From positions 1 through 45,044 of the forward strand of contig JAVBLQ010000045.1 of assembly GCA_031553435.1 (NCBI GenBank): a DNA stretch of 45,044 nt, in the 5' to 3' direction. The stretch is from JAVBLQ01 sp031553435. Its GTDB lineage: Bacteria; Bacteroidota; Bacteroidia; Bacteroidales; Azobacteroidaceae. The notes below the pieces were generated by a model. The model searched no databases and was not told the origin of the DNA. It worked only from the letters and a program-made list of their open reading frames with translations. The translations under genes and the position numbers were made by a program. Shown here one piece after another: positions 26,292-34,379 of this stretch; the first letter of the stretch is position 1; every line of letters begins with the position of its first letter.

Positions 26292-27443
26292 ATGAAAAAA
26301 CTAATTGTCATTCTTGTATTCATCCAATGTTTCACAAGCATCTACGGACAGCATATATTAAAAAACAACCTGAATATGCTCCGTCCGGATGATGTCATCA
26401 TCAAACAACAGGTGAGTTATAAAGATCCTGGCCGTTCGGGTGAAAACGTTTTGTGGGATTTCAGCAAACTGAATACCGAAAACGAAGAATACAAACTGCA
26501 ATACTCTTCCCGTGGAGATTCAGTAATTGTCGGTACCGAACACCGGACGATGTACTATTACTCCCTTTCCAACGACTCCTTGTTGTTATGGGGTTACGAA
26601 AACCCCACCACTATCATGACCAATGAGTTACCGGAGTTATTAATGAAATTCCCGGTCAACTACAAAGATCAAAGAGAAACTTATTACAATGGCAACGGCA
26701 AGTATTGCGACCGCCTGTCTATTTCCGCTATGGGAATCATCACCTCCGAAGCCGATGCTTATGGTATGATGATCCTGCCCAATAAAGATACTTTGAAAAA
26801 TGTGATCCGTGTTCGCACCTTCAAACGCATTGCGGAGGAAACGAAACCATTGATGTTCTGTCATCCTGTGCTTGATGCGGGATCCCCTGAAACAACAGGA
26901 GTATCATCTGACAGCATCAATTTTCGCATGGCCAACGACAGCCTCACCCTCGAAGTCGAAACCTTCCGTTGGTACTCCAAAGGCTACCGCTACCCGATCT
27001 TCGAAACAGTGAGAAGCTCAGTCAACCGCAAGAGTAGTGAAAGTGAACAGGAATATTTCAATGTGGCCTTCTTCTATCCGCCACAAGATCATTATTACCT
27101 GGAGGAAGATGAAGCCAACCTGGCAGAATTACAAAATGATTCCGTAGGGGTTGATAACATCAACCCGGATAATGCAAACCCGTGGAAAGACCTGACCTAC
27201 AATATTTACCCCAATCCTGTTATTGCCAACCTTGACATAGAATTATTACTTCCTGAACCTGCAAATATCCAAATCCAACTCACCGACCGGCAAGGCCGGG
27301 TGATGCTGAAAGAAAACTGGGGACCTCAACCCACCGGACTATTATCCAGACAGATTTACATGGCTCCGTATGTCAGAGGGGAGTATGTATTGAATATATG
27401 GCTGGATGGGGTTGGAGTGAGTGAGAAGATTTTAAAAAGATAA
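26292..27443 (+). CDS. Secreted protein with type IX sorting domain, 383 aa
   Basis: A cleavable signal peptide (KKLIVILVFIQCFTSIYG) is followed by a beta-rich region of unknown function with many short Tyr/Ser strands. The last 80 residues form a Por-type T9SS sorting domain: YNIYPNPVIANLDIELLL, then QLTDRQGRVML and VRGEYVLNIWLDGVG. The protein should be exported and attached to the cell surface or released by type IX secretion. Residues about 190-202 read FCHPVLDAGSPET, which I recognise as the translation of a dispersed palindromic repeat inserted in frame. Parts of the gene are richer in G+C than the genes after it, consistent with different origins. Confidence 0.8.
   Translation: MKKLIVILVFIQCFTSIYGQHILKNNLNMLRPDDVIIKQQVSYKDPGRSGENVLWDFSKLNTENEEYKLQYSSRGDSVIVGTEHRTMYYYSLSNDSLLLWGYENPTTIMTNELPELLMKFPVNYKDQRETYYNGNGKYCDRLSISAMGIITSEADAYGMMILPNKDTLKNVIRVRTFKRIAEETKPLMFCHPVLDAGSPETTGVSSDSINFRMANDSLTLEVETFRWYSKGYRYPIFETVRSSVNRKSSESEQEYFNVAFFYPPQDHYYLEEDEANLAELQNDSVGVDNINPDNANPWKDLTYNIYPNPVIANLDIELLLPEPANIQIQLTDRQGRVMLKENWGPQPTGLLSRQIYMAPYVRGEYVLNIWLDGVGVSEKILKR
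26860..26890 (+). repeat. Dispersed palindromic repeat inside a coding sequence
   Basis: GTCATCCTGTGCTTGATGCG followed by GGATCCCC resembles the widespread intergenic REP-like element whose translation is CHPVLDAGSP. The CCTGTG and TGCGGG portions can pair with G-U wobbles. It is in frame and does not stop the host gene. Confidence 0.5.
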
Positions 27444-27472
27444 TATAAATTTTGTGATCTAAAATATTATAG

Positions 27473-27480
27473 TAATTTTG
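27473..27480 (+). promoter_or_regulatory. Putative promoter of the tRNA-like element and TPR-RHS genes
   Basis: TAATTTTG matches TAnnTTTG. The predicted transcription start, about 6 nt downstream, coincides with the first base of the tRNA-like sequence at 27486. Confidence 0.5.
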
Positions 27481-27485
27481 CAAAA

Positions 27486-27560
27486 GGATTCCGTAGTTTA
27501 AGATTTAAAACACAAAGCTCAAAAGCCCCATGGTTGTGAGTTCAATCCTCACCGGAATCC
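27486..27560 (+). ncRNA. tRNA-like element of 75 nt, isotype unclear (possible pseudo-tRNA)
   Basis: GGATTCCG at the 5' end pairs perfectly with CGGAATCC at 27553-27560 (8 bp, or 7 bp plus a G-1:C73 pair as in tRNA-His). GTGAG, loop TTCAATC, CTCAC forms a canonical T-arm directly next to it. TA and a 4-bp D-stem (GTTT/AAAC) are in place, but the D-loop lacks GG. The expected anticodon loop reads CTCAAAA (CAA at the anticodon position), but its flanks CAAAG and GCCCC do not pair. No CCA is encoded. It could be a decayed tRNA, an unusual tRNA, or a structured 5' leader of the TPR-RHS transcript. Confidence 0.5.
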
Positions 27561-27613
27561 TATCTTTTCTAAATTACTATAACGGTTTTTCCAACATTAA
27601 AAACAACATTTAC

Positions 27614-29257
27614 ATGAACCGTTATACTCGTAGAAAATTTCTTAAAACAATAGGATTAGGTGTTGGAGGTTTACTAGTATCTTCATCCATATTAAAAGCA
27701 TCCTCTTTATCTTCTTCCAATAATAAAGAAGATAAAAAAACGCTATTACAAGAAAATGCACATGAAAACTTCTATCGTCGCCAATATGATAAAGCAGAGA
27801 TATTATATAAACAATACATCAATTTATATCCTCAGGATATTGTTGGCTATGATGGGCTTGCCAAAGTTTATGGTGCTAAACAAAAACAATTAGAAATCGT
27901 AGAATTATATCAATCTGCATTACAATTAAATTCGTTGAATCCCATTTTTTATGATCGCTTAGCCAGAGCGATGAATGCTTTAAGCTTGGGAAACAGGAAA
28001 CAAGAACAAGCTTTTGTTTCAACATCAGGAAAAACATTCCTGTTGGCATCTTCCGCTTTATTATACCTACAAGCTATAGAAATAGATCACACAAAAAAAT
28101 ATTTGTATGAGGGATTGCTGGATACAAAGCATTGTTTGGAGAAGAAGAATGCACAATTGAGTAAAACCGGACAACCAACATTGGAATTTTCTAATGATTT
28201 GTCATCCAAAATTGCAACAGTAACAAAAAATTATGAAAATATTTGGAAGCAAACACGAACACAGCAATCAAATAAAGGAAAAATAACAAATAATCTTTCC
28301 CAGTCACTGGGAAAAATAAAAGAAAAAAAGAGAAGGATCCTTTATTTTGATGATGAAAAACGTTGTCGGGAAAAATCCATTTCAAAAAAGAAAAATGAAT
28401 TCATCTATCCATTTTTAGTACAATCCATTAAAGAAAATAAAATAGAGAATGCCGAAGAATATTTCAATCAAATAGATGACTCTGTCTATAAAGATACTTA
28501 TTCTCAATTTCTATTGACAAAACTATACAAAAAGAATCAAGCATATGCCAAACTAATCAATCTCCGGAAAAAAGAAGAAAGTGATTCACTCTGGAGTAAA
28601 CTTAATTTAGCACAATCTTATGCTCTGGATGGGATAAAAAATAAAAATACAACACAATTAAACCTGGCTTTGAACTTTTATCAGCAGGCTATACAATATG
28701 AAGAATATACAACTCGAAACACAAAAGCAATCGGAGCATTATATAAGGGCATTGCTATTTGCTATTTTGGCAAAAAGGAATCGGAACAAGGAAGAAATAT
28801 TCTACAAACAGGATTAAAGCTTCTTCCTCCAACCAGTGGAGTAGCATTATCCCTATTGATCGAGTATGCAGAAAGTTATGCTCAACAAAATTCTATCAAT
28901 GAAGCAGAAGAAATCCTACTTCATTTATCTGGTGAAAATACTTCAATTGTAATACAAAATAATGAATTTGTCGAAACTTATATAAAAGAAAGAGAATCCC
29001 AAATTGAATGGGAACAAAAAAATAATGTTGAAGAATGGAGAAAAGAATTAAAAAAGGCAAGACAATTAAGAAAGATCAAGCAAAGAAAAATAGTCAATCA
29101 ACAATTACCAACTCCTGATAAGCTAAAAGCGTCTTATGCTTTAGCTAATATTTATAAAAAGAAAAAGCTGAATAATAAATTTGGGAATGTTCTCAGATAT
29201 ATAGAAAAAGAAAATCCGGGAAATGCATTTGTAAGCAAAAGAAGAAGAACAATCTAA
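27614..29257 (+). CDS. Tat-exported TPR-repeat protein, 547 aa
   Basis: The start is set at the ATG 27614, because the longer frame would begin inside the tRNA-like element and because this start gives NRYTRRKFLK followed by a hydrophobic stretch GLGVGGLLVSSSILKASS, a twin-arginine signal. The mature protein is helical, Lys/Gln/Glu-rich, with tetratricopeptide-like repeats (EILYKQYINLYPQDIVGY and VELYQSALQLNSLNPIFY, more around 350-450). It should be folded before export and act as a periplasmic or envelope scaffold. It ends 11 bp before the RHS toxin gene, so a partner role in toxin handling is plausible but inferred. Confidence 0.75.
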   Translation: MNRYTRRKFLKTIGLGVGGLLVSSSILKASSLSSSNNKEDKKTLLQENAHENFYRRQYDKAEILYKQYINLYPQDIVGYDGLAKVYGAKQKQLEIVELYQSALQLNSLNPIFYDRLARAMNALSLGNRKQEQAFVSTSGKTFLLASSALLYLQAIEIDHTKKYLYEGLLDTKHCLEKKNAQLSKTGQPTLEFSNDLSSKIATVTKNYENIWKQTRTQQSNKGKITNNLSQSLGKIKEKKRRILYFDDEKRCREKSISKKKNEFIYPFLVQSIKENKIENAEEYFNQIDDSVYKDTYSQFLLTKLYKKNQAYAKLINLRKKEESDSLWSKLNLAQSYALDGIKNKNTTQLNLALNFYQQAIQYEEYTTRNTKAIGALYKGIAICYFGKKESEQGRNILQTGLKLLPPTSGVALSLLIEYAESYAQQNSINEAEEILLHLSGENTSIVIQNNEFVETYIKERESQIEWEQKNNVEEWRKELKKARQLRKIKQRKIVNQQLPTPDKLKASYALANIYKKKKLNNKFGNVLRYIEKENPGNAFVSKRRRTI

Positions 29258-29268
29258 AAACTGAATAT

Positions 29269-32200
29269 ATGAATGCAATTTCAAAATATATAATTTTATT
29301 TTTCTTATTGTTTGGTATCAACGAATTAATCGCCCAGAAAATCTATATCAATCAAGTCTTTTATGATAGTCCTTTGGATGAAAATAAATATAAGTATGAC
29401 TTGAAGGAACACCATAATGGAGAATTTATTGAGTTATATAATCCCTCTCCAAATGCAGTAGATATTTCCGGATACTCATTAAAAGGGATGGAGGCCTATG
29501 AAGTATATAAATTTCCCTTAGGAACAACTTTCCCTCCTAAAACCTACTTGATTGTTGCATATAAGCATGCTCTTAATAAATTTAGATTAAAGCATCTGTT
29601 CCCTGATATAAGTGATCTTGAAAACCAGGGATTGGTTTATTATCAAAATAATATTATTCTAAATAACAAAGGAGAAGAAATTTTTTTAATGGATCGTGAC
29701 AGGGTAGTTATTGATAGAATGTCTTATAATGGAACTTCCGATGGTGTTCTTTTTGCTCATAATGGTGCCGGTCGTCCCTCCCATTTATGTCTTGCCCTGC
29801 ATAGACATGCAGTCTCCAGAGATGGTGACGGAAATGGTATTTTCAAGGAATCTGACTGGACTCATGGACCAGTTAAACCTCTAGAAACTAAAATCCACCC
29901 ATTTTTTGCAGATGATGAAGGATCTATCAACAGTATTGACGGTCAAAACTATATCCATATTCGTAGTATGCTAAACTCCGGAGGGACAGAGTATATCGAC
30001 AATATCCGGTATCTCGATGGGTTGGGTCGTCCAAAACAAACTGTACAAAGAAAAACTGGTCCCAATTGGGAAGATATAGTTGATTTTCAAGAATATGACG
30101 AACTGGGACGAAAATCTAACACATGGTTGCCCGGAGCAGTTTCCAATAATAACGGAGCTTTTGTTTCTGATCCTCGTCAAAAGATCAAAGATTCCTACGA
30201 TGGCGACAAAAATCCATACACGAAAACTGTTTATGAAGTATCACCATCAAATAGAATCATAGAGCAATATGGTCCCGGACAAGATTGGCACACTGGAAAA
30301 AAATCTATCGCCATATCTTATTTAACCAATGACAAATCTGACAGTCTGATATGCAAGTATTACTTTGTCTCCGGAAATAATCTGGTGAAAAACAATAATT
30401 ATGTTGAATCACAACTATATATTACCAGGACTTCTGATGAAGACGGCAACGCTACCTTTGAATTTAAGGATAAACTTGGGCAAACGATTTTAACCCGCCA
30501 AAGAAATAACAAGATAAACCATGACACCTACTATGTCTATGATGTTTTTGGAGATTTGCGTTATGTTTTACCCCCTTTGGCTTCCGACGAATTAACCACT
30601 GATCATCTTGACTACAATACCTCGACACCTGCAATCGATCGTTATGGTTATTACTATCTATATGATCAACGCCGTCGTTGTGTCACAAAAAAACTGCCGG
30701 GTTGTGAGCCTACTCATTACATGTACGACTATGCCGACCAGTTGATTTTTTCCCAGGATGGCGAACAGAGGAAAAAAAATGAATGGTTCTTCTCAATCCC
30801 TGATGTCCTGGGTCGAATAGCCATAACGGGGATATGCAAGTCACCGATTGTTTACCATAATGAGGTTGCCAAAGCTATCTACGCACCTCATCACTCTGGA
30901 TTTCTTTCCTCCTTCTATTCGATAGATGGGATAGATTTTGAAGGAACAACAAAAATATTGACAGTGAGTTACTATGACAATTATCATTATCTGTCGAGAC
31001 TGGGCACAACATTGCAAAATCAACTATCCTACAATGAACAAGCAGATTATGGCAAGCAATATATAAATACGACCGATCCCGAATTCTCCTCCATTGGGTT
31101 GCTGACCGGAACCCGAACAGAATTACTGGATAACAGCGGCTCATCTTTGTATACAGCCATGTATTATGATAATAAAGGAAGAACTATTCAACAAAAATCT
31201 GCCACTCACCTGGGGGGATTCGAGTATGAATATGTCAAATATAATTTCACCAATCAGCCTGAAAAATGTTACAAAAAACACATTTCCGAACATCATCGCT
31301 TCAATATTTGTAATCATGAGAATGATATATTGGATGAGACCTTCTCATACGAATACGATCATGCAGGACGTTTGAAAAAGACTTTTCATAACGGCAAACT
31401 GGTGGAAGAACTCGCTTACAATAAACTGGGACAAGTTCATCAAAAAAAACAATCGAATATACTCGACACGGAATACACTTACAATATCCGTGGCTGGACT
31501 AAAGAAATAAAAGAAAAAAATACTGGATTCGAACAAATATTATTCTATCAGGATAATCCATACAATAAATTATACAATGGCAACATTTCTTCCATAGAAT
31601 ATGGATATAGTATTGACGCAACAAGAAAATTCAATTATCGCTATGACCAATTGAACCGTTTATTGTATTCGTCGGAATCCAGAGGGCCGCTCTCAATAAC
31701 CGAAGAATCCTTTGAATATGATAAACATGGCAATCAGAAAATCATCTTCAGGATGTTCAATTCACGCGTGACGGATGCGATATCCTTGTCTCATAGAGGA
31801 AATCAACTCTCTAATCTGAGCAATGAGTATCCTGATATGAATGGAGTTGACTACACAGAATATCCTACTGAATCGGCTAGCTTTTCCTATAACTCCAATG
31901 GAGCATTAATTTCAGATTCCGGACGTGAAATCGTAGCCATCCGCTATAATTTACTAAATTTGCCGGATACGATCCAGTTCAAAAACGGCAATGCTATTTA
32001 CTATAGCTATTCAGCTACAGGACAAAAGTTGCGGACAAAACATATAATAGCAAAAACGGGCATTGTTGTGCCAATGGGTCAGACACGTTCTTTGAATCCA
32101 TCGTTAATTCTATCGACCCTACAAACAGATTACACAAGTAACCTGGTTCTCGAAAACGGAATGCTCAAAAGACAAGCGATTCCCGGAGGGTATTTATCCT

Positions 32201-33219
32201 TTACTCCTTTTACGGATAATAACGGGCAATACCACTGTGCTGCTTATAATTTCTATAATAAAGACTATCAGGGTAACAACCGGGACGTAGTTTCCGAATC
32301 TGGTACAATCATTCAGCGAACGGAATATGGAGCTTTCGGTACACCTTTTCCGCAGAATACAGGTGATGCAGGTGCACAACCCCACAAATACAGTGACAAG
32401 GAATTTGACCGGATGCATGGCCTGAATTGGTATGATTTTGAGGCAAGGATGCAGGACCCGATACTGGATCAATTTCATACAATGGATCCGATGGCGGAGA
32501 ACTATTACTCGATATCACCATATGCTTACTGCGCAAATAACCCTGTGAACTTTATCGATCCTAATGGAACTGATGTAGTTTATGTATTTGAAGATGGAAC
32601 AGAATATGATAGAATAGAAGCGGAAGGAGAAGATGTTGTTGTAGTGGGAATCTCAATAGAACCTGTAGTTACATTAAAATCAGTCTGGTATTATGAATTT
32701 TACAATAAGTACTATGACGATGGTATTCCCACTGACCATGAAATGTTAAGTTATTCGAGTTATGTTCCCGGATATGTTGGAATTCTCGCAAATATAGCAA
32801 ACGCCGGTCTTTATGCTTATGAAGGAGAATATTCCAATGCAACATGGAACGCAGCAGCCCTGCTGCCTGTGGGGAAGATAATGAAGGGAGGAAACTTGTT
32901 GGGAGCTGCTGCTAAGGGGGGAACGAAAGCTATAGCTCAATTCTCAGGCAGGACTATTGATGATGCTGTTGGTATTGTCATGAAAGATGCAAACAAACTT
33001 AACCATTTATTTCCTGCCAAACATAACCTCGGAGGATTGGTCAATCAGTTGGGTGGACAAGAAAATACAATCAGGGCTGTATTGAATGCTGCTAATGGAA
33101 AACTCCCAGCGAGTGGAGTTTTTAATAATATTCCTGTAAGTGTTGGAGGGCAAACAGTATTTATAAGAGGTAGTGTTATTGACGGAATACCACGTCTCGG
33201 AACAATGTTTATTCCTTAA
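29269..33219 (+). CDS. RHS-repeat polymorphic toxin with lamin-tail domain, 1316 aa
   Basis: A signal peptide (about 1-22) is followed by a lamin-tail-type domain (about 23-160; GEFIELYNPSPNAVDISGYS), then a DUF6443-like entry region (YLDGLGRPKQTVQRK, about 245-330) and many RHS/YD repeats. The RHS-associated core is at about 1018-1101: FDRMHGLNWYDFEARMQDP, then SPYAYCANNPVNFIDPNG, the conserved boundary. The variable 215-residue tail is the toxin; its last 77 residues (KLNHLFPAKHNLGGLVNQLG, ending GIPRLGTMFIP) resemble the polymorphic toxin type 35 group, a predicted nuclease of the BECR type. The toxin type is tentative. Delivery route is unknown; there is no PAAR or VgrG in the window. An immunity candidate follows 10 bp later. 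Confidence 0.88.
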   Translation: MNAISKYIILFFLLFGINELIAQKIYINQVFYDSPLDENKYKYDLKEHHNGEFIELYNPSPNAVDISGYSLKGMEAYEVYKFPLGTTFPPKTYLIVAYKHALNKFRLKHLFPDISDLENQGLVYYQNNIILNNKGEEIFLMDRDRVVIDRMSYNGTSDGVLFAHNGAGRPSHLCLALHRHAVSRDGDGNGIFKESDWTHGPVKPLETKIHPFFADDEGSINSIDGQNYIHIRSMLNSGGTEYIDNIRYLDGLGRPKQTVQRKTGPNWEDIVDFQEYDELGRKSNTWLPGAVSNNNGAFVSDPRQKIKDSYDGDKNPYTKTVYEVSPSNRIIEQYGPGQDWHTGKKSIAISYLTNDKSDSLICKYYFVSGNNLVKNNNYVESQLYITRTSDEDGNATFEFKDKLGQTILTRQRNNKINHDTYYVYDVFGDLRYVLPPLASDELTTDHLDYNTSTPAIDRYGYYYLYDQRRRCVTKKLPGCEPTHYMYDYADQLIFSQDGEQRKKNEWFFSIPDVLGRIAITGICKSPIVYHNEVAKAIYAPHHSGFLSSFYSIDGIDFEGTTKILTVSYYDNYHYLSRLGTTLQNQLSYNEQADYGKQYINTTDPEFSSIGLLTGTRTELLDNSGSSLYTAMYYDNKGRTIQQKSATHLGGFEYEYVKYNFTNQPEKCYKKHISEHHRFNICNHENDILDETFSYEYDHAGRLKKTFHNGKLVEELAYNKLGQVHQKKQSNILDTEYTYNIRGWTKEIKEKNTGFEQILFYQDNPYNKLYNGNISSIEYGYSIDATRKFNYRYDQLNRLLYSSESRGPLSITEESFEYDKHGNQKIIFRMFNSRVTDAISLSHRGNQLSNLSNEYPDMNGVDYTEYPTESASFSYNSNGALISDSGREIVAIRYNLLNLPDTIQFKNGNAIYYSYSATGQKLRTKHIIAKTGIVVPMGQTRSLNPSLILSTLQTDYTSNLVLENGMLKRQAIPGGYLSFTPFTDNNGQYHCAAYNFYNKDYQGNNRDVVSESGTIIQRTEYGAFGTPFPQNTGDAGAQPHKYSDKEFDRMHGLNWYDFEARMQDPILDQFHTMDPMAENYYSISPYAYCANNPVNFIDPNGTDVVYVFEDGTEYDRIEAEGEDVVVVGISIEPVVTLKSVWYYEFYNKYYDDGIPTDHEMLSYSSYVPGYVGILANIANAGLYAYEGEYSNATWNAAALLPVGKIMKGGNLLGAAAKGGTKAIAQFSGRTIDDAVGIVMKDANKLNHLFPAKHNLGGLVNQLGGQENTIRAVLNAANGKLPASGVFNNIPVSVGGQTVFIRGSVIDGIPRLGTMFIP

Positions 33220-33229
33220 AACTATTGTT

Positions 33230-33793
33230 ATGAGTTGGAAAGAGCAATTATCAGAAATAGAGAGCCACTTTGGCTATCATGAAAAACGAGACTGGATGCC
33301 TGCCATTGAATTGGTTAAAAATCTTGTGGAACAATACCCCCATGATGTAGAAGTATATATTCGGACAATCTATTTAATACATAACATTCTTTTAGAAGAA
33401 GATTACCCGAATAATGAACACAATGAAATGGCCAATTTATTGAAGAAATATTTTGACAAATCCTATAGTTTATTCTCAGAAGATGCAGAATATTTGTTTT
33501 TCATTGGAAAAATTCTTCATATTGCAGAATGGTACTTTGGCTTGGAAGATACTGTGTTGGCAACTGAGATGCAAAGAAAAGCAATGGAGAAAGAACCAGA
33601 TAACTTGTTGTATGAATGGGCATATAGATTGTCTTGTATCGGAGATATTGTGGCAGGATATTTAGCAAATCAGCTAATTGAACATGAAAACAATAAGATT
33701 AAATGGCTCAAGAGTAAAGGCTTTCCGGGGAATTATGTATTAGAACATTTGCAAATGAGTAATCAACAGTATTTAGAGCAAAGTCCGCTTTAG
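33230..33793 (+). CDS. Probable immunity protein for the RHS toxin, 187 aa
   Basis: The ATG at 33230 follows the RHS stop by 10 bases; a longer frame would start within the toxin gene. The protein is cytosolic (no signal), acidic and helical, rich in aromatic residues (MSWKEQLSEIESHFGYHEKR, and DTVLATEMQRKAMEKEPDN, which is TPR-like). I do not recognise a named immunity family. Location directly after the toxin tail and lack of another function make it the best immunity candidate. A 7-bp stem-loop (33781-33801) covers its stop codon. Confidence 0.6.
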   Translation: MSWKEQLSEIESHFGYHEKRDWMPAIELVKNLVEQYPHDVEVYIRTIYLIHNILLEEDYPNNEHNEMANLLKKYFDKSYSLFSEDAEYLFFIGKILHIAEWYFGLEDTVLATEMQRKAMEKEPDNLLYEWAYRLSCIGDIVAGYLANQLIEHENNKIKWLKSKGFPGNYVLEHLQMSNQQYLEQSPL

Positions 33794-33846
33794 CCGGACT
33801 TGTCATAGAATAAATGGAAAATATTTGTAGTTTCTCCCCCGCCCTC

Positions 33847-33961
33847 CCCCTAAGGCAGGTTCTGCTTGCATTGAAACGTCAAGCAACCTCTGCCTTAGGG
33901 GACAGGCTGCCGTAGCAGTATCATCAAGCGTAGGCGCAGTTCAATTGTTCAACCGCCTGCG
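33847..33961. repeat. Two GC-rich palindromic units between RHS-locus genes
   Basis: CCCCTAAGGCAG (33847-33858) pairs with CTGCCTTAGGGG (33890-33901), with an inner GCTTG/CAAGC pair, forming a long hairpin. Next, CGTAGGCG (33929-33936) pairs with CGCCTGCG (33954-33961) around a loop containing CAATTG. The G+C content is far above the surroundings. This looks like a REP/MITE-type intergenic repeat. The rest of the 33794-34100 gap shows no gene. Confidence 0.6.
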
Positions 33962-34100
33962 GTCTATCATCCGGAAAATAAATATTATTTAGTGGAGTAA
34001 ATTCTATTTAGTGGAGCAAGATACTGTTTTGATAAAAATTATCAAAACATAATTGTCGAAAAAGAGGAAGAATCAACCAGAATATACTTCAGAAGAACAA

Positions 34101-34358
34101 ATGAAAAAAAACTATTGCAGAATTTGTGGTTTATTTATAGAAAATGAACCTTGGGGTAATGATGGAAAATGTCCCATTTATGAAATTTGTCCTTGTTGTG
34201 GTGTTGAATTTGGGAATGAAGATTACACCACCGAATCTATACATAAATATAGAGAGGAATGGTTATTAAATGGTGCAAAATGGCATGAACCTAAATGTAT
34301 GCCTGTAAATTGGGACCTGAAAGAACAAATGCAAAATATTTCCGATGAGTATTTATAA
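34101..34358 (+). CDS. Small cysteine-rich protein of RHS loci, about 85 aa
   Basis: The ATG at 34101 begins MKKNYCRICGLFI; an upstream TTG would add 16 residues of low complexity. Paired cysteines in YCRICG and CPCCGVEFG suggest a zinc-ribbon. The remainder, YREEWLLNGAKWHEP and WDLKEQMQNI, matches a small family I recall near RHS and other polymorphic toxin genes. Its role is not established. An orphan immunity protein is possible. Confidence 0.6.
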   Translation: MKKNYCRICGLFIENEPWGNDGKCPIYEICPCCGVEFGNEDYTTESIHKYREEWLLNGAKWHEPKCMPVNWDLKEQMQNISDEYL

Positions 34359-34379
34359 AAATCAGATAAAACAAAATTC

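Noticed and set aside
27486..27560. Selenocysteine tRNA, because of the 8-bp acceptor stem
   Set aside because: It is 75 nt, without the long variable arm or 6-bp D-stem of bacterial tRNA-Sec.
27530..27613. Upstream start for the TPR protein giving 28 extra residues
   Set aside because: It would begin inside the tRNA-like element and hide the clear twin-arginine signal that starts at 27614.
30841..31144. Open frames on the minus strand within the RHS gene
   Set aside because: They are shadows of a well-supported 1316-residue protein.
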